From contig JASLXW010000180.1 in the NCBI GenBank assembly GCA_030740135.1, positions 1 to 7,852 on the forward strand: a stretch of DNA of 7,852 bases, in the 5' to 3' direction. Below are positions 1-5,828 of this stretch, one piece after another. The stretch comes from Nitrospinota bacterium (lineage in GTDB: Bacteria; UBA8248; JACPRG01). Under the pieces are notes generated by a model. That model searched no databases, was not told where the DNA came from, and worked only from the letters and a program-made list of their open reading frames with translations. Positions within the stretch are counted from its first letter, which is position 1. Every line of letters starts with the position of its first letter. A program made the position numbers and the translations under genes.

Positions 1-683
1 CCCAGGTGTTCTACTACGCGGCCCAGACCTTCGACGATTTCACCGGCGGAACCGACGGCCTGGGCGGGCTCGACAACCTCAACATCGGAATCCTGGGCGG
101 CAAGCGCATCGGCGTCGTGGACGTCATGTCGACCTATTGGTTCATCATAGCGGTCACGGTCATCTGTGTCTTTCTGATCTGGCAGCTCCTGCGCTCCCCT
201 TACGGCCGCGTTCTCAACGCCATCCGGGAGAACGAGGAGCGGGCCCGGACGTGCGTCTACGACACCCACCGGGTGAAGCTGGTCGCGTTCATCGTTTCGG
301 GCGTCTTTGCCGGCGTCGCCGGGGCGCTGGCCATCATTTACGGGGAGTCCGTGCCCATCGAGAACATCCACTGGTCCAACTCGGGCCAGGTCGTGATCAT
401 CACGCTCTTCGGCGGGGCGGGGACGTTCCTCGGCCCGGCCGTCGGGTCTTTCATCTACTGGTACCTGCTGCAGTTGATGAGCACGCAGTTCGTCAACTGG
501 TGGGTCGAGTTCGAGTACTGGGAGGCCTGGGGGGGCGGCCTGTTCATTATCATCGTCCTGTTCCTTCCGGATGGAATCCTGGGGTCCTTGAAGCGCCTGA
601 CAGTCATCTACATCGACAAAAGGGGCTTGGCGGTGCGGAAACAGGCCCCGGTGCCCGAGACCGGCGATTCTTCATCGGCGTAA
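1..683 (+). CDS. livM: Branched-chain amino acid ABC transporter permease LivM, C-terminal part (5' end outside window)
   Basis: This is an inner-membrane permease subunit that would pair with LivH to form the pore for leucine, isoleucine, valine or related solutes. The reading frame is open from the first bases, so only about the last 227 residues are present. Counting from the GTG at position 6, hydrophobic segments lie near residues 44-62, 91-112, 129-157 and 176-195. The loop SPYGRVLNAIRENEERA (64-80) and the Gly-rich GGAGTFLGPAVGS (136-148) are typical of LivM, the first matching the cytoplasmic loop that contacts the ATPases. The tail after residue 195 is polar. The stop is followed 12 bases later by livG, with a GAAGGAA ribosome site (685-691), so the genes are co-transcribed. 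The family call is firm. The actual substrate cannot be read from the sequence, since LivM relatives also import urea, amides or aromatic acids. Confidence 0.93.
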   Translation, partial: QVFYYAAQTFDDFTGGTDGLGGLDNLNIGILGGKRIGVVDVMSTYWFIIAVTVICVFLIWQLLRSPYGRVLNAIRENEERARTCVYDTHRVKLVAFIVSGVFAGVAGALAIIYGESVPIENIHWSNSGQVVIITLFGGAGTFLGPAVGSFIYWYLLQLMSTQFVNWWVEFEYWEAWGGGLFIIIVLFLPDGILGSLKRLTVIYIDKRGLAVRKQAPVPETGDSSSA

Positions 684-695
684 CGAAGGAAATCC

Positions 696-1433
696 ATGTC
701 CGCGATCATCGAAACCCGGGGGCTGACCAAACGCTTCGGCGGTCTGGTGGCCGTGAACAACGTGGACTTCGCCCTGGAGCGGGGGGAGCTGCGGGCCGTC
801 ATCGGCCCCAACGGCGCGGGCAAAACCACCTTCTTCAGCATGCTGGCCGGCAACCCCGATCCGTCGGAAGGAGAGATCATCTTCAAGGGGCAGGACATCA
901 CCGACAAGGCGCCCCACCAGATCTCCCACATGGGCATCGGCCGGTCCTTTCAGATCACGAACATCTTCCCGGAGCTGACGGTGTTCGAGAACATCCGCAT
1001 CTCGGCCCAGTCGCGCAAGACCACCTACAACTGGTGGACGTACGGGGGCGGCCACAAAGACCTCAACGACAAGACCGGCGCCATGCTCGAGTACATCGGC
1101 CTCGAAGACCGGCGGGATGAGCCGGCGGGGGCCTTGGCCCACGGGGAGCAGCGCTACCTCGAGATCGGCATCACCCTGGCGACCGACCCGGAACTTCTCC
1201 TGTTCGATGAGCCGACCGCCGGGATGAGCCCCGCCGAAACCGTCCAGACCGCCGACCTCATCCGGAAAGTCGCCGCCGACCACTCGGTCATCCTCGTCGA
1301 GCACGACATGGAAGTGGTGATGGGGATCTCGGAGTGGATCACGGTTTTCCATAATGGCGCGGTGCTCGCCACGGGCGCCCCGGAGGAGGTGCGCGCCAAC
1401 GACGACGTGCAGCGCGTCTACCTGAGGGAATGA
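696..1433 (+). CDS. livG: Branched-chain amino acid ABC transporter ATP-binding protein LivG
   Basis: This 245-residue protein is one of two cytoplasmic ATPases that power the Liv importer. It shows Walker A GPNGAGKTT (37-45), Q-loop Gln86 in GRSFQITNIFPELTV, the LivG-style signature LAHGEQRYLEI (147-157) in place of LSGGQ, Walker B LLLFDEPTAG with D171 and E172, and the switch His203 in VEHDME. The insert between Q-loop and signature (about 105-128, with NWWTYGGG) is normal for LivG, which is longer than LivF here. The ATG start is preceded by GAAGGAA at a good distance. Its last codons overlap the livF start (ATGA at 1430-1433), which suggests translational coupling. Nothing essential is missing, so it should be an active ATPase. 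Confidence 0.95.
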   Translation: MSAIIETRGLTKRFGGLVAVNNVDFALERGELRAVIGPNGAGKTTFFSMLAGNPDPSEGEIIFKGQDITDKAPHQISHMGIGRSFQITNIFPELTVFENIRISAQSRKTTYNWWTYGGGHKDLNDKTGAMLEYIGLEDRRDEPAGALAHGEQRYLEIGITLATDPELLLFDEPTAGMSPAETVQTADLIRKVAADHSVILVEHDMEVVMGISEWITVFHNGAVLATGAPEEVRANDDVQRVYLRE

Positions 1434-2137
1434 TGCTCGAAATCCAAGGGATTGACACGTATTACGGTCTGAGCCACGTCCTGCACGGGGTGACGATGCG
1501 GGTGGACGAGGGAGAGGCGATCGCCTTCCTGGGCCGCAACGGCGCCGGCAAGACGACCACCCTCAAGTCGATCATGGGGCCCCTGAAACCCCGGGGCGGG
1601 CGGGTCCGCTTCAACGGCGAGGACATCACCGAGATGCCCGTCCACGAGATTCTCCGAAGGGGAATCGGCTACATCCCCGAGGAGCGGCGGATCTTCACGA
1701 ACCTCACCGTGGACGAGAACCTCAAGATGGGACGGATCGTCGTGGACAAAGGCAAGAATCTGAGATCCTTCCTCGACCGGATGTTCTCGCTTTTCCCCAG
1801 GCTCGAGGAAAGAAGGGGCTTCCTGGGGGGCAGTCTCAGCGGGGGCGAGCAGCAGATGCTCACGATCGCCCGAGGCCTGGCGACCGAGCCCAAGCTCCTC
1901 CTGGTGGACGAGCCCACCGAGGGTCTCATGCCCGAGCTGGTCGAGCGGATCCGCGATTCCCTGGAGGCCATCCGGCAAGACGGGGTCGCCGTCGTCCTGG
2001 TCGAGCAGAATACGAAGCTGGCCCTCGGCATCACGCAGCGGGCCTACTTGATCGAAAAGGGCCAAATCCGCTACGAAGGGAAGTCCGAAGACCTGATGGA
2101 AGACAAAGAAACCCGCCTGAAATATCTCGGCGTGTAA
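1430..2137 (+). CDS. livF: Branched-chain amino acid ABC transporter ATP-binding protein LivF
   Basis: This 235-residue protein is the second ATPase of the importer and should form a heterodimer with LivG. Visible motifs are Walker A GRNGAGKTT (35-43), the Q-loop region YIPEERRIFTNLTV (81-94, Glu where many ABC proteins have Gln), signature LSGGEQQ (136-142) and Walker B LLLVDEPTEGLMP with D160 and E161. The switch position is VEQN, with Gln193 instead of His, which is usual for LivF. The start ATG overlaps the livG stop. ATG ATG gives two adjacent candidate starts one codon apart, and the first is used here. It is the last gene of the operon: the next 300 bases are non-coding, and the following gene is convergent. 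Confidence 0.95.
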   Translation: MMLEIQGIDTYYGLSHVLHGVTMRVDEGEAIAFLGRNGAGKTTTLKSIMGPLKPRGGRVRFNGEDITEMPVHEILRRGIGYIPEERRIFTNLTVDENLKMGRIVVDKGKNLRSFLDRMFSLFPRLEERRGFLGGSLSGGEQQMLTIARGLATEPKLLLVDEPTEGLMPELVERIRDSLEAIRQDGVAVVLVEQNTKLALGITQRAYLIEKGQIRYEGKSEDLMEDKETRLKYLGV

Positions 2138-2362
2138 AACCCTGGGGGGAGGCGCTTGCGCGCCGGCCAAGTTGCGGGTGGAGGGGGTCGTGCTTCCCAC
2201 AACCTCTCCGGCGCACGGCGCTCTGAGAGTCTAAGGAGTTGGTGGGCGGGTGCGGAGAGTCGACACTGAGTTTGTTGCTCCTCTTTTGCAAGATGCTCGA
2301 AGAGGTTCTGGGGCCGCGCCAAACAATCGAAGTCGAAGCTCTCACCCTCCAAGCGCGGGAAA

Positions 2363-2439
2363 GGCCAAGCCGCAGGCTTGGCCGCCGAAAGTTTTTCGGG
2401 GGGTTCCAGGGGGGCGGTTTTTCAAAAAAGCCCCCCTGG
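2363..2439. repeat. Compound palindromic intergenic element (three consecutive perfect hairpins)
   Basis: Three perfect inverted repeats follow each other within 77 bases: GGCCAAGCC/GGCTTGGCC (2363-2371 and 2375-2383, loop GCA), CCGAAA/TTTCGG (2385-2390 and 2394-2399, loop GTT) and CCAGGGGGGC/GCCCCCCTGG (2406-2415 and 2430-2439, 14-base loop rich in T then A). From memory, similar blocks recur between genes in Desulfovibrio-like genomes, so this is probably a dispersed repeat with terminator function. Only one copy is present here, so repetition is inferred, not seen. Confidence 0.6.
2406..2439. terminator. Probable bidirectional transcription terminator of the liv operon and the methyltransferase gene
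   Basis: A perfect 10-bp GC-rich stem (2406-2415 with 2430-2439) lies between the livF stop and the methyltransferase stop, seven bases from the latter. On the + strand it is followed by a pyrimidine tract (2444-2476, runs of T interrupted by C), consistent with an imperfect intrinsic terminator for livMGF. On the - strand the U-tract is poorer, so that direction is less certain. Confidence 0.5.
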
Positions 2440-2446
2440 GAAGTTC

Positions 2447-3559
2447 TCATTTTCCTTCTTCTTTTTGTTCCTTCCGAAATGCCCCGCAGTAATTGAAATA
2501 GATCTGCACCTGCCGTTTGAAGCGGTGCCAGATCCAGGGGACAAAATCGTGTTCCTCGACCGGGTGCAGGCCCATCGAGGCCAGGTAGCGCTTCGCGTCC
2601 TCGAGGGGGCCGCGCGAGGTCGTCGAGAACATCCCCGCGGCGATCTTGAACGGGTCGGTGAAGAGCAGGTGTCCGCCCGTTCGGATGACCCGCGCGGCTT
2701 CCCGGAGGGGCGTGTGCGGGTGAACGATGTCCACGATGTTCGCGCTCGCCGCCGCGTCGGCCGTCTCGTCTCCGAACGGCAGGTTCGTGCAGTCGGCCAC
2801 GATCACCTCGACGTTCGGACGGCGCGCGTGATCCAGGTCGCGCGGGGTGAAGGCGTCCCGCTCCGTGCGGACGTAATGCCGGTCGAATTTCCGGGGTTGG
2901 TGGAGCAAGATCGAGCGGGCCAGCAGGACGACGCTGAACGACAGGTCCACGCCGAACACCTTCTCGTAGTGGGGGGCCAGCCGGTAAACGAGCCCCCCCG
3001 CGCCGCACCCGGCGTCCACGGCCAGCCGGTTGTTCTCCCGGTGGATGCCGCTTTGCGGCGCGGCCCGGTGCGTCCGGCCCATCTCCGCCAACAGATCGAA
3101 GGGCGTCTTCCCGTCCCACTCCGCCAGGAAGGCGCGAAAACTCGCGGGCAGGGGGAGCTCGGCCATCAGGTCGGCGACGCGCTCGAAGTGAAGGACCGCG
3201 TTGGAATCGACGGCGTCCTGTTTTTTGGGAACCTCGTAGAGGTCGAAGTGCTGGTCGGCCAGCCAGCGGCGCGCCTCTTCGGAGAGATCGGCGTGCACGC
3301 CCGCGAACGCCATGAGAGAGACGAACCGGCCGCCCAGATAGAGCCGGGGCTTGGGCACGAGGACGAGCACCCCGCCCAGGACGGGATGCCACGCCCCGCA
3401 GCCCTCGCAGACGACGTTGCCTTCCAGAAGCTCGTCGTCGTCATCCGCCAGCCGGGAGGGGATCTCGCCCGGCTGGACGGCCAGCTTTCCCCCGCACCGC
3501 CCCATCCGTTTGGGCCGGGAGGCGGGGCAGGACAGGTGCTTCAGATACGAGATGCGCAT
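2447..3559 (-). CDS. Class I SAM-dependent methyltransferase with N-terminal Trm112-like zinc ribbon
   Basis: This 370-residue protein is probably cytosolic and transfers a methyl group from S-adenosylmethionine to an unknown acceptor. The N-terminal 70 residues look like a Trm112/zinc-ribbon module, with Cys11, Cys22, Cys51 and Cys54 in LSCP...RCGGKL...VVCEGCGAWHPV. A linker of about 100 residues follows. The Rossmann methyltransferase core then starts with motif I LAVDAGCGAGG (179-189), acidic motif II FGVDLS (202-207), VIVADCTNLPFGD (252-264, adenine-contacting region) and EAARVIRTGGHLLFTDP (287-303), the classic Methyltransf_11 post-motif. The ATG at 3559 lacks a strong ribosome site. A CATAAT hexamer (3569-3574, read on the - strand) only a few bases upstream could be a -10 element for a nearly leaderless transcript. 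It is convergent with livF and has no functional partner alongside. The family is clear and the substrate unknown; methylation of a lipid, quinone, small metabolite or RNA all remain possible. Confidence 0.85.
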   Translation of the reverse strand: MRISYLKHLSCPASRPKRMGRCGGKLAVQPGEIPSRLADDDDELLEGNVVCEGCGAWHPVLGGVLVLVPKPRLYLGGRFVSLMAFAGVHADLSEEARRWLADQHFDLYEVPKKQDAVDSNAVLHFERVADLMAELPLPASFRAFLAEWDGKTPFDLLAEMGRTHRAAPQSGIHRENNRLAVDAGCGAGGLVYRLAPHYEKVFGVDLSFSVVLLARSILLHQPRKFDRHYVRTERDAFTPRDLDHARRPNVEVIVADCTNLPFGDETADAAASANIVDIVHPHTPLREAARVIRTGGHLLFTDPFKIAAGMFSTTSRGPLEDAKRYLASMGLHPVEEHDFVPWIWHRFKRQVQIYFNYCGAFRKEQKEEGK

Positions 3560-3651
3560 GGTGATTGATTATGTCATGGACATGGACGGCGGCGGGTGCG
3601 GGATATCCTCGCCGCCTGTTCTTGGGAATGAGACATCGCCCCGCATGATGT

Positions 3652-3918
3652 TCACGTCGTCCGTTTCACTGGGTTGGTCCCCCACTTGGCCAGATCTTCG
3701 AGGGCGTTTCTGTGGCGGTCCATGTAATTCCGGTTGGAGTGCACCACCGCCTCGAAGTCCGGGTCATGGGGCGTCAGGCGCACCCCGTCGGGCGTGACAG
3801 CCCAGAGGAGGTCGTCTCCTTCCCGGACATTGAGCCGGTCGAGCAGCTCCTTCGAAAGCACAATCCCCAGGGAATTTCCGATCTTCCGGACCTTTGTCTT
3901 GATTTTCGAGACCTTCAC
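3652..3918 (-). CDS. AbrB/MazE-type antitoxin (Doc-partner antidote family), no toxin beside it
   Basis: This 88-residue protein has an N-terminal SpoVT/AbrB swapped-hairpin DNA-binding domain (about residues 9-37, VRKIGNSLGIVLSKELLDRL then REGDDL). The short C-terminal arm contains YMDRHRNALEDLAKWG (65-80), the part that in 'putative addiction module antidote' proteins binds a Doc/Fic-type toxin. I chose the GTG at 3918 because an ideal AGGAGG (3927-3932) lies 8 bases upstream and the domain begins right after it. The frame extends further upstream, but that part is unlike the family. In related loci the toxin gene follows immediately, often overlapping. Here only 92 bases without a recognisable toxin separate it from the methyltransferase. 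It is either an orphan antitoxin or a retained regulator. Confidence 0.85.
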   Translation of the reverse strand: MKVSKIKTKVRKIGNSLGIVLSKELLDRLNVREGDDLLWAVTPDGVRLTPHDPDFEAVVHSNRNYMDRHRNALEDLAKWGTNPVKRTT

Positions 3919-3926
3919 AGCGGAAC

Positions 3927-3932
3927 CCTCCT
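3927..3932 (-). promoter_or_regulatory. Strong ribosome binding site that fixes the GTG start of the AbrB-type gene
   Basis: Read on the - strand this is AGGAGG, 8 bases before the GTG at 3918. It supports the short 88-residue product over the longer open frame, which would start far upstream without a comparable site. Confidence 0.7.
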
Positions 3933-3950
3933 GCCTAGCGTTATGACATG

Positions 3951-3977
3951 TGTATAGCCTTTCCGGAGGAGTTTCAA
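3951..3977 (-). promoter_or_regulatory. Possible sigma70-type promoter for the AbrB-type antitoxin gene
   Basis: On the - strand, TTGAAA (3972-3977) and TATACA (3951-3956) are separated by 15 bases; an adjacent TTGAAC (3978-3983) gives a 21-base spacing. Neither spacing is ideal, but both hexamers are good and the position, about 27 bases before the ribosome site, fits. The palindrome ACATGT (3946-3951) abuts the -10 hexamer and could be part of an autoregulatory operator. Confidence 0.35.
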
Positions 3978-4201
3978 GTTCAACGCGCGGCCATCGGCCC
4001 GAGGGGTGAATTTCTGCCGAGTGTGCCTGACAACGGTGAATTTGGCGGATGGGGACAGTGGGTGAGGGGTCCGTCAGACGCAGGCGCAAAGAACACGGCA
4101 TTTGAGCGAGATGGCGCACTTGCACCGGGCAAAGCATTGAAAGGCAACAATTCCAATGGCTGGATTGGATTTTGAGAGAAGTTTTCGTGGCAGACCCGTA
4201 T

Positions 4202-4219
4202 TATAGTAGAATCACTATA
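4202..4219. promoter_or_regulatory. Inverted repeat TATAGT-N6-ACTATA, candidate operator of the HTH antitoxin gene
   Basis: A perfect 6-bp inverted repeat (4202-4207 and 4214-4219) overlaps a TATTAT -10-like hexamer (4199-4204) and ends 21 bases before the chosen ATG. HigA-type proteins usually repress their own promoter by binding such A/T-rich palindromes. The placement fits, but no convincing -35 hexamer is seen. Confidence 0.4.
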
Positions 4220-4240
4220 TGGAGTATGCAAAGACAGGCC

Positions 4241-4561
4241 ATGACAAAAACCACCGAAGGCAGCGGCAACGTTTTTGAAGACCTCGGGTTTGCCGAATCC
4301 GACGACATGCAGGCCAAAGCGGAGCTGACCCGGCAGATTTACAACATCATCAGGGAGAGCGGTCTGACGCAGACAAAAGCCGCCGGGCTCCTCGGCCTCA
4401 AGCAGCCGGACGTTTCCGCCCCCATGCGCGGCCGCTTCACCGGCTTTTCCACCGGCCGGCTGATTCAGCTTCTCAACGCCCTCGACCGGGACGTTGAGAT
4501 CGTCGTCAAGCCGAAGGGCAAAAAGAGCCGCCGGGGTCGGGTCAAGGTCGTTGCGGTCTGA
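4241..4561 (+). CDS. HigA2-type helix-turn-helix antitoxin/transcriptional regulator, no toxin beside it
   Basis: This 106-residue XRE/HTH_37-family protein is probably a DNA-binding autorepressor of HigBA type. The N-terminal stretch GSGNVFEDLGF (7-17) is typical of the family. The HTH covers about 42-65 (LTQTKAAGLLGLKQPDVSA), followed by the conserved FTGFSTGRLIQLLNALDRDVEIVVKP (66-91). The tail is basic (GKKSRRGRVK), compatible with nucleic-acid contact. In the recognition-helix region most relatives have a Leu after VS(A/D), where this one has Pro61, which might weaken the helix end. I chose ATG 4241 because the family N-terminus begins there. ATG 4226 is in frame and possible, but its only GGAG is one base away. 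In this family the toxin gene normally precedes the antitoxin, and none is visible, so this appears to be an orphan. Confidence 0.85.
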   Translation: MTKTTEGSGNVFEDLGFAESDDMQAKAELTRQIYNIIRESGLTQTKAAGLLGLKQPDVSAPMRGRFTGFSTGRLIQLLNALDRDVEIVVKPKGKKSRRGRVKVVAV

Positions 4562-4638
4562 ATTGAAAGATCGCATAGGGGGCGATGCAAACCCTGATGG
4601 AAGCGTCTGAAAGGAAATGAACGGCGATTCGATGAATT

Positions 4639-4681
4639 GGGCTGAAAAAATTCAGGGGACAAAATGGACGGGCTGAAAAAA
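4639..4681 (+). repeat. Short direct repeat GGGCTGAAAAAA, two copies 31 bases apart
   Basis: Exact 12-base copies lie at 4639-4650 and 4670-4681, with AATTCAGGGGACA just after the first. They sit in the 131-base gap between the HTH antitoxin and the end of the sulfur cluster. On the - strand the A-runs become T-runs downstream of the last NIL gene, but I see no GC-rich stem before them, so a terminator is not supported. Confidence 0.5.
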
Positions 4682-4692
4682 CGGATCGGATT

Positions 4693-4935
4693 TTAATTCG
4701 CGACGACATCCCCCTCGATCGGCGCGACGGTGATGCCGCGGGATTCGAAGGCCTCGACGGCCTTTTGGAGGTTCTCCTCCTCGCCGGTCATCTCGAGGTG
4801 GACCCAGCCGAAATCCGCCGTGACGTTGGCCGTCCGGACGCTCCAGACGATGTCGTACGCCTGGCCGACCTCGTAGATGTGGGGACGCTTGACGGTGTTT
4901 TCAGGAAAGGTCAGCCGGGCGCGCAGGGTGGCCAT
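4693..4935 (-). CDS. Stand-alone NIL-domain protein (second copy, end of sulfur-transfer cluster)
   Basis: This 80-residue protein consists almost entirely of one NIL domain, a ferredoxin-like fold also found at the C-terminus of the methionine importer ATPase MetN and fused to ferredoxin modules in anaerobic homocysteine synthesis. Family-like positions include F10, VKRPHI (15-20), GWVHLEMTG (43-51) and the helix ENLQKAVEAFESRGI (54-68). It aligns without gaps to the neighbouring NIL protein; I count 26 identical residues of 80. It has no cysteine, so it cannot carry a persulfide or iron-sulfur cluster itself. A GAGGAA ribosome site (4942-4947) lies 6 bases before ATG. A 137-base gap with a palindrome separates it from the gene before, so it may also be transcribed separately. 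A role in binding methionine or homocysteine, or in assisting sulfur transfer, is inference. Confidence 0.82.
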   Translation of the reverse strand: MATLRARLTFPENTVKRPHIYEVGQAYDIVWSVRTANVTADFGWVHLEMTGEEENLQKAVEAFESRGITVAPIEGDVVAN

Positions 4936-4975
4936 CGTTCATTCCTCAAGATAGGAAATGCCGGGCTAGCGGGAC

Positions 4976-4994
4976 GCCGGGCAGGATGCCCGGC
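4976..4994. repeat. Perfect 8-bp palindrome GCCGGGCA-GGA-TGCCCGGC between the two NIL genes
   Basis: The stem is perfect (4976-4983 with 4987-4994, loop GGA). No U-tract follows on either strand, so it is not a classical terminator. The surrounding text (GGGACGCCGGGCAGGATGCCCGGCC) looks like a REP-like dispersed palindrome that I have seen in other GC-rich genomes. It may stabilise or attenuate the mRNA before the last NIL gene. Only one copy is in this window. Confidence 0.5.
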
Positions 4995-5072
4995 CTACCG
5001 GAGTTTGCAGGAACACCGGCCAGGGGGTCACCCGACGCAAATGGCCCAGCCTGCTCTTCGCCGATGCCGCCA

Positions 5073-5315
5073 TCAAGCGGGCAGATCCTCTTCCTTCGCC
5101 GGCTCCGGGCGGACGCCCCGGACCCTCAGGTACTCCATGGCTTCCTGAAGGGCGATCTCCGACCCTTCGAGCTCCAGGACGATCCATCCCTCCTCGGCCT
5201 GAACGTCCGCGCGGAAGATGTTGGGGATCACGTCGCACTCCCGGCCCAGCTCGCAGATGATCGGCTCTTTGACGAGCTCCCCTTCAAAATACGCGGTGAC
5301 GAGTTGCCTGGCCAT
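5073..5315 (-). CDS. Stand-alone NIL-domain protein (first copy)
   Basis: This 80-residue single NIL domain shows YFEGELVKEPIICELG (9-24), IFRADVQAEEGWIVLELEG (33-51) and the helix ALQEAMEYLRVRGV (55-68), which match the family's F-x-G, P-I-I, G-x-(V/I)-x-(L/V) and yLxxxGV positions. Unlike its neighbour it has two cysteines, C21 and C27, both near the ligand-side strand/helix of NIL folds; whether they are redox-active is unknown. It starts 32 bases after the JAMM protease stop, with only a weak ribosome site (GGAG close to ATG), so it probably depends on translation of the upstream gene. Position within a sulfur-carrier cluster suggests a part in sulfur amino-acid synthesis or its sensing. 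The same gene type next to ThiS/MoaD-like genes is the reason I do not treat it as a MetN fragment. Confidence 0.84.
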   Translation of the reverse strand: MARQLVTAYFEGELVKEPIICELGRECDVIPNIFRADVQAEEGWIVLELEGSEIALQEAMEYLRVRGVRPEPAKEEDLPA

Positions 5316-5347
5316 GCTCCGTAAAGCCCCCGTGAAAGTTCACCCCG

Positions 5348-5773
5348 CTACACGGATACAAGCTCGTGCTCTTCCAGCGACCACGCGGTCACTGTGTACC
5401 TCTTCGCTTTGGCGGTCTTGCCGTCAACGCCCACGATCACATAAATGTAGCCCGGCCAGCCGCCGAACATCGTCAGGTCCGTCTCCGAGGGCCGGGACGG
5501 GTGATCCGGATGGGAGTGGTAGTAGCCCAGGATCCCGCGCCCGGTCCCTTTGAGAGACTCCTCCAGCCCCAGGTAGGCCAGGGGACTGATTTCGTAGCGG
5601 TCATGCGCCCGCTCGCGGTTCAGGTTCTCCGCGGGCAGGGCCTCCTCGATGGCGATCCGTCGGCCCCCCCGGCCGGCCCGGCCCACCAGGAAGCCGCAGC
5701 ACTCATGCGGATAGTCCCGGCCGGCGTGACGCTTCATGGCCCGAAGGGCGCGGGGCGAGATGTCGATCTTCAT
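5348..5773 (-). CDS. JAMM/MPN+ zinc metalloprotease (Mec/HcyD-like, M67 family)
   Basis: This 141-residue protein is a bacterial JAB/MPN metallopeptidase. It has the full catalytic set: Glu24 in YPHECCGFLVG, then the H-x-H-x7-S-x2-D motif with His86, His88, Ser96 and Asp99 (YYHSHPDHPSRPSETD). Its length matches Mec and HcyD-type single-domain enzymes. Known relatives cut isopeptide-like bonds after the Gly-Gly of sulfur carriers: Mec(+) of Mycobacterium tuberculosis frees cysteine from the CysO-cysteine adduct, and QbsD and HcyD remove C-terminal residues so that the carrier can be activated. The carrier gene directly upstream has a C-terminal tail after its Gly-Gly, which would be a natural substrate. 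The ATG at 5773 lies 55 bases after the carrier stop and has no strong ribosome site. Confidence 0.92.
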   Translation of the reverse strand: MKIDISPRALRAMKRHAGRDYPHECCGFLVGRAGRGGRRIAIEEALPAENLNRERAHDRYEISPLAYLGLEESLKGTGRGILGYYHSHPDHPSRPSETDLTMFGGWPGYIYVIVGVDGKTAKAKRYTVTAWSLEEHELVSV

Positions 5774-5828
5774 GACGCGGGTCCGTCCAGGCCGGAGGAT
5801 CGCGCCGCCGGACGAGCGGCGCGGCGAG

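Larger units (their letters stand above)
2138..2446. other. Non-coding gap between convergent livF and methyltransferase genes
   Basis: About 310 bases separate the two convergent stops. The first half (2138-2300) has no convincing gene; a weak 5-bp hairpin (GGCGC/GCGCC, 2151-2164) sits just after the livF stop. The second half has a short TCGAAG tandem near 2326-2337 and then three consecutive hairpins, annotated separately. Open frames cross the gap on both strands, but they run into the neighbouring genes out of frame, lack ribosome sites and resemble no family I know, so I call no gene here. Confidence 0.7.
3919..4240. other. Divergent intergenic region between two antitoxin-type genes
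   Basis: About 320 bases lie between the divergent starts. It holds promoter-like elements at both ends (annotated separately) and a 9-base direct repeat GGTGAATTT at 4005-4013 and 4035-4043. The open frame 3948-4175 (+) has low-complexity, unfamiliar content and no ribosome site. I searched by eye for a HigB/RelE-type toxin, which normally sits directly upstream of a HigA2-type gene, and saw none in any frame. Confidence 0.55.

Noticed and set aside
2031..3392. A 453-codon open frame on the - strand overlapping livF, the gap and the methyltransferase.
   Set aside because: It is Arg/Pro/Gly-rich shadow coding typical of GC-rich DNA, out of frame with two well-supported genes and without family motifs.
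2378..3568. A 396-codon open frame on the + strand antisense to the methyltransferase.
   Set aside because: Its composition is that of an antisense shadow, and the opposite strand carries clear methyltransferase motifs.
3569..3655. A 28-codon open frame (- strand, GTG overlapping the AbrB-type stop, ending 10 bases before the methyltransferase).
   Set aside because: The position is where a toxin gene would begin, but the product is Pro-rich, has no Doc/Fic or other toxin motif and lacks its own clear ribosome site. It could at most be a remnant.
3948..4175. Possible toxin gene upstream of the HigA2-type gene.
   Set aside because: The 75-residue frame has no HigB/RelE features, no ribosome site and low-complexity content.
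4676..4692. Intrinsic terminator after the last NIL gene on the - strand.
   Set aside because: T-runs are present on that strand, but no stable GC-rich stem precedes them.
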